This document shows, piece after piece, positions 1 to 9,700 of a stretch of DNA of 64,000 bases. Position 1 is the first letter of the stretch, and each line of letters begins with the position of its first letter. The stretch is from Pycnopodia helianthoides (Eukaryota; Echinodermata; Asteroidea; Forcipulatida; Asteriidae): NCBI GenBank assembly GCA_032158295.1, contig CM063258.1, positions 7,148,583 to 7,212,582 on the forward strand. The letters are read 5' to 3'. Under the pieces are notes generated by a model. That model did no database searches and was not told the DNA's origin. It saw nothing but the letters and a program-made list of their open reading frames with translations. Position numbers and translations under genes: made by a program.

Positions 1-157
1 GTTACATCCCTGGCTATATCTTCTGAGCGGAAAAAATTGTTCAGCTCACTAGCTCATTAGCTCAGCCAAATTAATTACAATCTAAAAGTGTTAAGTAGGC
101 CCATTATAATGAAGCACAAAATACAATTGACATGCCCTCCTTTGAGGTAAGTTGTAT

Positions 158-546
158 CATGGTTTATAAACCATGTTTTTAAGGTGCTTACATTTTCATT
201 GTTAATAAACCACGTTTTATGACGCTTCAGTTTTTATGGTTTATAAACCATGGTTTATAAACCATGTTTTATGATGCTTCAATTTTCATGGTTTATAAAC
301 CATAATTTTAAAACCATGATGCTAGAATGTTCATGGTTTATAAACCATGTTTTTAATGTGCTTACATTTTTATGGTTTATAAACCATGATTTGAAGGTGC
401 TAAATTTTTCATGGTTTATAAACCACGTTTTATGACGCTTCAGTTTTCATGGTTTATAAACCGTGTTTTATGATGATTAAATTTTCATGGTTTACAAACC
501 ATGATTTATAAGCTTTGATTGGTATATTCATGGTATGTAAACCACA
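158..546. repeat. Tandem array of a palindromic 18-bp core
   Basis: The core CATGGTTTATAAACCATG is its own reverse complement. It and close variants start at about 158, 197, 235, 249, 287, 332, 371, 410, 448, 486 and 529, mostly 38-39 bp apart, with spacers such as TTTTAAGGTGCTTACATTTT. The open frame across it is an artefact of the repeat. Confidence 0.9.
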
Positions 547-689
547 AAACAATTGACAGCAATTTCTATGCTTTACATCTAATTGGTACAAACCATGGTA
601 AAAACAGGTCCAAAAAACTCTAAACAATTAATTGACAAACGGCGCCCCATATCCCACTGCATTGACGCCATGTTCACCAGGCAGTCTTT

Positions 690-782
690 CTACCCTGAGT
701 TATCAACCAAATCAGAGTTGTTGTTAACCGTTGCGAGGCTGGTGGGATCCCGCAGAAAACTCAAGGTTGCTTGCTTTCCACA
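690..782 (-). CDS. Patatin gene terminal exon 12
   Basis: The acceptor is catttcaaaccag|TGTG. It encodes CGKQATLSFLRDP, then TSLATVNNNSDLVDNSG and a TAG at 690-692. It fits in phase 0 after exon 11. There is no homology support beyond phase and splice signal, and the acceptor could instead be the AG nine bases further in. Confidence 0.6.
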   Translation of the reverse strand, partial: CGKQATLSFLRDPTSLATVNNNSDLVDNSG

Positions 783-3700
783 CTGGTTTGAAATGAAAAA
801 CCGAAAACATGAAGTAAATTGTATTAATTAATAAATAAATCCTCGTTTCAATGTGAGTTGTCCCTATTCCAATGTTATTATGAATTCCAAAAGGTTCTTG
901 AGTTGGGTCCCTTCAATTTCAGTATGATGTTTACCTGTATGAGAAATTCCTTATCTGCCTGCTCCATATCCCAATCGAACGTATCCAAGTACTTCGTGTT
1001 AATGCCGATGGTGCGATTGATGTCGCAGCTCTTGAAAAAACGAAGACAAATCAAGGAAAGTTGTGAAACGGAGAGACACAAACTTTAGAAACTACCACTT
1101 TCTTTTCTAAATTTAGACCTAATGTTATTTCTATTCGGATTACACAGCCGGTCTGAAATACTATATGGTATAAATGGTACGTTTTCACCTCTGAAAATTG
1201 TTGTTTTTCTCGTTTTGTACATCTGAAAGAAAACAAGTCAAATACTCTACAAAACAAAGTCCGTGTGTGTGTGTGTTTTAATACAAGATATACATTGTGT
1301 GGTGATGGAGCTATACTTGTGGGGTGTTTTGACATTGTGCATGTGGGGTTAACCCCACACTGTTTTTAATAGGAAAGATTTGTTAAAAGGGACAACAGAA
1401 AACACATGGGGAAATCCCATAATGTCGCTCTACTAAACATGTCTGGAATTATATTATACATTAAAATAGCAAGTCAACCATACTCACTCTTGTTGTGACT
1501 CGCTGCACATTGAGAAGCAAGGTTCGGACCAGAGACCCAAGTAACTCAGTGATACCGTGTATCTCGCGCCGTTCATATCCACATAAAATCTGCGATAAGT
1601 CCACACCTCGATTGCCTGCTAGTTGGACAAGTTCCGGGTACTCGATCTAGATCAAAATAGTGTGGGCAAATAGGAGCAAGTTCGGGTGGGCGACTAGACT
1701 TGACCAGAGCCGTATATTGGGACCAGAAACTGTTACGTAGCTCTCGAATTGACCATAGTCGACCATGCTCCACAGCGTGGTTCGATATAGTCAATCTCCC
1801 TGTGCTCTATGGTTTCTGGTCAGTCTAGTCGGTCTAGTCAAGTTTAGTCGCCACCCGAACTTGCTCTAGTTTGAGGGAATTGTGCCTTTGGTGATTCAAG
1901 CATGGACTCTGGCACACAGTCAGAGTATATAATGAGACATTACTATTTTTGGCTAAAGGGCCATCGTAGATTTGAATTTTGGAAAAAGTTATTACACAGG
2001 TAAAACAACCAGCAATTTTGTTCTCTTCAAAATGGCTGCCATTGCTTGTTGTTCTAGCTATAGTGTTTTTCAAAGGACAAATCTGCGAAGGCCTCATAGC
2101 CAAGTATCTTTCTCATGGCATACTCTGACTGTGTGCCAATAAGTTCCGTACTTCTTTGAACTTAAGAAATTATTTATGAAGAAAGACAAACTGAAAAGAG
2201 CGGGATTTGAACCTGCGACCTCTGCCAACTGAGCTATCTAACCCCAATGCTGGCGGTTTCCCAATATTTTCAATACATTCCTTGCATCGGCCGCCTTCTT
2301 TGCACGCGTGAAAGGCTATCATTGTCCGAGAGTTGTGCGCAGCGCGTACACGGCTGCGCGTGCACGTTTCCATTGTTTCTCATCAAAGATGGTGGTCAGT
2401 GACGTCATGTGCAATCCATCTATATCTTTGTTCGGTGTGCCAGTCAGAAGCCAACCTGTAACTTCCGTTTAGCCAGGGATCACCCCCAAATTACAGTACA
2501 GACTGGGAAGCGGAGAGACAGGGATTGCCTTAAGGCAATGCGACTTTTTACTACAAATAATATCAAGTAATATACTACAAGGGACACCGACTGCGTAAAT
2601 TTCAATTCAATTTTGAGTTGAAAAAAGACAAATTGACCGAGGCTGCATATTCAAATCCCACCTTTTATTTTCCTTTGTTCAACCTTAAATAGAGTTAAAA
2701 TTTGTCCAGTCATTTTCCCTAATGGTTTATTACTTGAAGATACATAGTACTCAACAAACACATTAACTGGAGAAACGTTAACTAACAAATTGAGGGGTTA
2801 TAAACAAACAAAACCTTATATAAGTTTTTGCCTTAAGATACAAAATAACCATGCCTTTAAAAATGAGTAAAACAATATTTTTTGTTTACCTCACCACTCC
2901 CATCGCAGTCGATGATATCAAAAATGGCGTCTGGGTTATTCTCACATCCAAAAATTAACTTGATGTCACTAGCCGAGAAGTTCCCTCTGTGCTGAGAAAT
3001 TAAGAAGGAGCACCAAGCAACATTATATCTAAAGGAAATTATATACTTATTGTTCTCGTCATTAAGTCTCGCGCGTATTCGAACATTTTTGGCACCTCTT
3101 TGGTCCCACCATAGAGTTATTTTTAAGAACTCTATGGGTCCCACACACTCTGCCTGAAGGAAACAAACTCGCGCACATAAACAGGTCCCAATGTTAAAAA
3201 ATGCGCGAGACTTGCAGTCTATACCAGAACTTCCCGACTTTTGACGTAATTGCGTCTATTGAAAAACGGTTGATTATAAATCGATATAAACTATACCTGC
3301 ATGATGTACATTTTTTGTTTTACCATAACAGGACTATACTTCATGTCGGTTTGTAACTAGTTGTGCTTACCTTAACGAAGGACTCCGTGAACTCGGCTTT
3401 AGAGATGGTACCACTTCTGTCAGCATCTGCACCTTCCAGCATTGCCATCAGTCGGCCTAGAGCACCTTTAATTTCATCAGTTGTTTTTTGTCTTTCTTCA
3501 TATTTTTTCACTTTTTGCCTTAACGGAAGAAATTGGTGGACATCAGACCGTTAAAGTCTCGCGCGTATTCGAACATTTTTGGGACCACTTTGGTCCCACG
3601 TACAATGCTTTAACGCGTGAAAAACACAAACTCGCGCACTTTGATGGGTGCAAATGTTCGAATACGTGCGAGACTTGTAGGGTCTATTGCAAAATGAAGG

Positions 3701-6700
3701 AGCACCGCGCCTTTTTGTGATAGTGGCGTGAATCATACGCATCGGTGCGTCTTCTTTGGCTTAGTGCACAACCCTATCGTGTTTGCCCATCATAGTGTCT
3801 GCACGCATGCGTGTATGTAATTAGCATATTTCAATCAACTTTTCTCTGTAATCATTCTTCTCGTTCTTTAATTCATCTATACCTTTTAAACCAGGTGCGC
3901 TGTTTTGAATACAATGAGTGACTCGACTGGGACTAGAACCCAAGACCGCCGGATACTTGTACAAAGAGATTATCGAAAAGTACACAGCAACATTAGTGAA
4001 GCCATTTTAGTGTTAGGCATTGTCCGAATAGACGGCTACAGCTACAGCTACGGCTAGATTTCTGGGTCACCATGCGTTGAAGTAGAGTGCGCCCCTTAAA
4101 AAAAATACAAAATACAAAATGCGACAAAGAGTTGGCAACATTTTGTTTGAATTAAAACGTAAGGGCAGAATCCACACTGAAACCAGGTGCAGATTCCGAG
4201 TCAATCCCCATTAAAGCGGTCGAGGGCCACCTGTAGACATGTCAATACATGGAAATGACTGGATTTTGCCAAACTGTCCATTATTCCCTAAAAAATGTAA
4301 CCTTGGAAACTGGCGCACTTGACGGGGTATTTGATATTTGAGCCACATAATTCTTGCATTTTCTTGCGTCCTGACACTATAATAGCTCCGTGCTTCCTTG
4401 CTCTATGCGTATACCATCCATGTTAATACCATTGAGCACGGAGCTATTATAGCTCCATGCATAGAGCAAGGCAAATGTTAAAATGTAAGTCCTCCAAGCT
4501 GTCCGATTTGCTTCCTACTTATTATTTTTCATGTTTTTTCTCCCTCCTATAGTTTAAGACCTACACATATGCCTTTTAGCCTTTAACGGTATTTTACGTA
4601 AGCAAGGATTTGGGGCTCAGAAAGATGATCCACTCTGTTCCCAGATGAATACCCACCCTTCTCAAAAAAAATTATAAAACCCTTTTCACAGTTCTGCCAA
4701 GTTCCTCTGTCCACCCATAGAGAAAGCCCAGACCAGACATTCCATTCCCACGGTTCCCACAAAATGACAACTAGTGTTCATTTGCACAATGTTGCACCAT
4801 TTCCTCAGCACTCTAGTCTGTGTACGGTAATTCTTCACATCGAACCTTTTTCACGAGGCATGGCGAAGTGTGCAAGGTGCGCACGCGCTAAGACTGATTC
4901 CGGTAAAAATACACGCCCGTTTATGTAAAGTGGCCCCATCTCTCCTGGGGAAAAAAATACGCGTACCGCGTGGACAAGACAACTTACCGGCTTAGCTTCG
5001 TGTCTGGGGTTGGGATTGTGTTCCCGCCATGCTTGGATACTCTTCCGTCGAGGTCTGTTTTCATTGTATCCCGCTCGCTCGTGGAAAACTAATACAATAA
5101 AGAAACTGTTAATTTGGCGCGAAATATTGACCACTTTTCGTCCAAAGACTTTTAGATCCACTACTAAAAAAAATGATGTAGTCAGCATAATAGGCCTATA
5201 CTTGTATGCAAAGTAGGATTACATAATACTTTTTGTATATTTCACTCCAGCGTTATTCTTGAGCTGGGGTAACGCAAACATAATTATTTGCATTAATATG
5301 GTTACAATGATTTGGGTTAAATTCAATTTCGGCCATCGGGGAAAAACTGAGATTGAATTTAATGTTTTATTTTATTATATTGTTGTTGTTTAGTCCGGGG
5401 GGGGGGGCAAATTGGGAGGGGGAAGGGCAGACTACATGAATTTGAATTCTTCCTCTACAATAATATTTTCTATTGCGGTTAACAACTTGAACTGGTTTAA
5501 TCCTTTACCAATACACTCATCAATACACTTACCAGCAGAACTCCCAATGTCTTCTTGTTGAACCCCCCAAAGCGTTCTGACACATCCCACTGATTGCACA
5601 CATTCGCGAGTTTACAAAAACGAGTAAAGAAACTGTCTTCTTTAGGGTCCATCGATAAGTACCAGCCTAAACACAAACAGAGGAGTTCAAATTACAAGTT
5701 AAACGCTTTTTCCTTTATGTATCTCAAAATCAAGAGCGATATTTGTAGACAGACCAAAAGACTTCCACAAAGTACCATCTCTTCTAAGCTAGCATTGAGT
5801 GCATGGGTTTCTTCTGTTTGTACAGCTGGTATTATGTGAAAATCTCTTTAGCCATTTTGAGATATGGTGGACACAATACTATGACACTATTAGGTGCGGG
5901 TAAATTTGTCTGTATACACCCAAACCATACAGTGCACTCCTATAGTGTCCACCATACCTCAAAAAGGCTAATGGCTTGTGTCCTGTGACAGAAAAGATCC
6001 GTAAATGCTGTCTCAAGCTTGCGGGGCAGTGCGGCCGTCACCTCAGGCTTGCAGCTAGCCCAACCATTTTCTTTGAGCCCGCATGGGGCGCAGCCTCATA
6101 TTGTAGGAGAAGATATCTCTCCTTCATGGACAGTGGTACATCGGCTTGCGCCAGCGCTGAGGAGCTGCGTTCTTGCATGTTGGACCGTGTCAACTCGACC
6201 AAGAACACCAGCAGGCTCGAAATGCCATATGCCCTCGACTTTATTGATTTATTTTGTTCTTTAGATTTTGTGGAAAGAACTGGTTGGGCGGGAGAGTGCA
6301 TTGACGTGTCGTGTCCGAGAGGTCAACCGTTTACAAGACTCAAGCTCTGGTGTTTCTGATCAGCAGAGTGTGGGTTCGAGTCCCGGTCTTGACACTTGTG
6401 TCCCTACACAAGACACTTAACCATTCTTAACCGTGTAATGTGGTAGTGTACGTGTGTTATGTAATGCATTGTCAACAAACCGAGTTACGAGAACCGCAAA
6501 GAGAAGAAGTTTGCCCGGTGTTTTTTGGTACGGTTGGCTGCAGATTACGCCACCAGCACATTGTAATGGGTCTTATATTTTGAACGTAGCTCAAAATACC
6601 TCGTATAGAAAAAAGAGCGCTTTGAGAGTTCCGTGGGTGTGACAATGGTGTGATAAAGCGATATGGAACTGCGTACATTCCTACCATTGTTGATACTATG

Positions 6701-9700
6701 AGCGATATACAAGAAAGTGTTGAAGATGAATGTTGATCATATCTTAAATAATGCAGTATTTATAAGTTAATACTTTTTCTTTCATGAAATCAACCGACAG
6801 AAAACGACATGTGGAGCAACGCCCGTTACATGGTTTTTAACACATCGTATATCATAATGTGGCATATAACTTTACCCACCATCAAAAACTTGGACCGGGT
6901 AGTTACACAGAAGACCGCCGTCAACAAAGTAGTTCTGATTGAACTTGACCGGTTTTAAAATAGCTGCAAGGGGAATAAAACATTGCAACTTGAAACGACA
7001 ACAAAATATTTAAATATCAAAGTTGATGTGCATCCATCTGCGCATATACTGCGCATATACTGCGCATTATTCTCATTTGGACGTTCCGCCGCCGCCGATG
7101 CTGTTCCCGCACGTTCCCATAAGAGAAAATCGAGCATTTGAACGGTGGAACATTCTCACCAAATTCAGAGTTAGGTCTGTTTGCGACTTTCAAAATATAT
7201 ACATTATGGAGTTGCAATCGAACGGGAATTATTATTTTGAAACAAACCTTTTCTCTTAGTGAATGAATTTTGAAAGATAATGCCATTTCAAAACGATAAA
7301 AACACGCACAATTTTACGTACGCAATGGACAACGCACAAAATACATGTAAATGGTTGATGGATGTAAGACAATGTTAGGATCCCGACAATAATTAATTTT
7401 AAAAAGATTTTAATTAAAGGAACATTACAGAATTGGTTTTGCTAACAAAGCAGTTGCTGGCAGTGTATGCACTTTATGTAACCCATATACATAAACTGAC
7501 AAACCTGTAGAAGTTTGAGATCGATCGGCCATCTGGGTCACGAGAAAATAGTGAAAAACCGATTACACATTTACATGAAATCATATAGATTAAAAAAAGA
7601 ATAAAACGCTCACTGAGCGATAAACTCCAATCTGAAAATTAGTTTATTCATTTCTCATCAAATATGACATTTCAGACAGAAATATTTCAAGACCGTGTAA
7701 GTTTTATATGTAAGTCTGTGATCAAAAAGTATAAAAGTTTTTTTCTTACCAACTCTTTAATGTTCCTTTAACTACCTCTAACCATTGACGTTTTTTATGA
7801 GGAATACCTTAATATTAAATAAAAACTCGTATTTTTCACGAATCTCTAAAAATAGCTGTTTAAATTTAAATCTAAATTCTCAGTAGTATAGCCCAAAATT
7901 CGGACCTAGCATCTGTAAGTAACGTTATTTCCGTAATCACAGATTGCGTTTGTGTTGTCATAAAAGAACAGTCGACGGCTGTGTCAATACCATGACGATG
8001 GTTCATGGTCTGACGCAACTGGGACCCTGCAGGTCTACATGTTAATTACACACAAGTTGTTTAGTCAAATCAATTCATAATCAATAAACTCAACGAAAAA
8101 CGAAATCTGAACCTACATTTCAAGTTTTTACAGCTATTACGAGCGGCATGGCTCAAAGCTATTTATAATAGCAAAAAGACAGGCCGCACCTGGCACACAG
8201 GCAGCAAGCTTATCAGGTTCAAATGTGCCCACTTCTTGAATGTTCCCAAAACAAAGATTCGAAAGGAACGCGGCATGTGTTCGGGAACACTCAAATGGGA
8301 ACGCTCCGATTTGGACGGGAACGTTCGAGGCTTTTCAGACGCTCCCTTAACATCAAACAGAGAAAATCTAAATCGAGGTCAACAAAATTATTGTCGTCCT
8401 CGTATCCCTCAAGACGCCAGATCTGTGAAAGTGACCATCAAGACATCAATATTTTACAATGACATAAATATTTTACAATGACATCAAATCTTTAATAGAT
8501 GTTGAATTTGCACCGGGGATAAAGAACATTATTTGGTTTAACCCCTTCACCGATGTGTGTAAAGCACTTTCCTGAGTTCTGTGAACAAAATCCACAGGCA
8601 TAATACTCGGTGGGATTAGAACCTACGACCTTGACATTCTAGAGCAAATGTCTTACCACTAGACCACCTAGAATCCTATAATAATATAAGCAGCAGGTAC
8701 CAATAAAACTCCACTGAAACTTGTCAAGTTAAAAGCCGTTCTTAACACGGTGCAGTTTACAAAAAATGGAATTCAATGTTCCTATAACCTTGACCCCAGG
8801 CTTATGTAGCTCACCGTAGCCTACCTGGAATAGAAGCAGAAGCCCTGGCAGCGAGGTAGATAGGCATATCGGGTGTTGTCTTAACATGGAAATAAACGGC
8901 GTCCATCAAGTTCAAATCAGCTCCCACAATGCACAGCTCCACGCGATAATCCTTATATAGCTAAAAGTTAGGCACACCAAAACGTGGTTTACAAATTAGT
9001 ATACACTCTAAAAACAAAAGTGCTAAATACTGGGTGCTAAGCAAGTGTGTGCACCTGAAGTGCACAAAGCAGCACCAATAGTGTTACATTTTCTCCCACA
9101 AAGTAGAAGTGCTGAAAAGTACGTGCTGAATATGATTGCTGAATAGTGAGGCTTCCTTGACTGCAACTGAGGTGTTAAATTAACACTTTGTATACTGAAA
9201 TGGCAATACCAATTAGCACCTATCTTCGGTGTTATGCAAGACTGTTTTTGATTGGTCAATTGATGTGAGGTGATCACGCAGACTTTCGCCCGCCGCCATG
9301 TTGATGCATATGCCCTCTGTGTAACTTTACACGATCGTTCAGCAAATTTGACAAGGTAAGCAAACAATAAATTGATTATTATACCCAAGATGGTTTTATT
9401 ATCATGCATGGATCACACTGAAGTTACACTTGCTTTTGTTGATGACAATATTTTAAACGATTTCGTCTAGTGAAAAGGCCCGTTCTGATTCAACATTGTT
9501 CATGAATCATGTGCGTCGATTGCATGGGCATGCAGCATGCATGCATGGAGGCCATGGCTCGCGTGTCGTTAAACCTACAGGTCGAACGTATAGTCCACGT
9601 ACGATCCAGCCCCATATAACGTGCAGTAAAATCCTTCATTATGGGCCTGTGAATTTATATAACAAGTAGGATTTGATGAGTCGTAATCTGCATTTTATAT

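Noticed and set aside
158..546. CRISPR array
   Set aside because: The repeats are palindromic with similar, non-unique spacers in animal nuclear DNA. It is a satellite.
1261..1275. Possible short exon after the tttctttcag site near 1230
   Set aside because: It does not preserve phase. Exon 10 at 1488-1646 completes the EF-hand loop instead.
6038..6301. Minus-strand open frame (LLVFLVELTRSNMQERSS) between patatin exons 5 and 6
   Set aside because: Exons 5 and 6 join in phase across it (FD-G-WYLSMDP), and it lacks a proper acceptor. It is probably chance or an old repeat.
8596..8676. tRNA gene
   Set aside because: A and B boxes are present, but the stems are poor and a SINE-like tail follows. 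The same applies to all other tRNA-like heads in the window.
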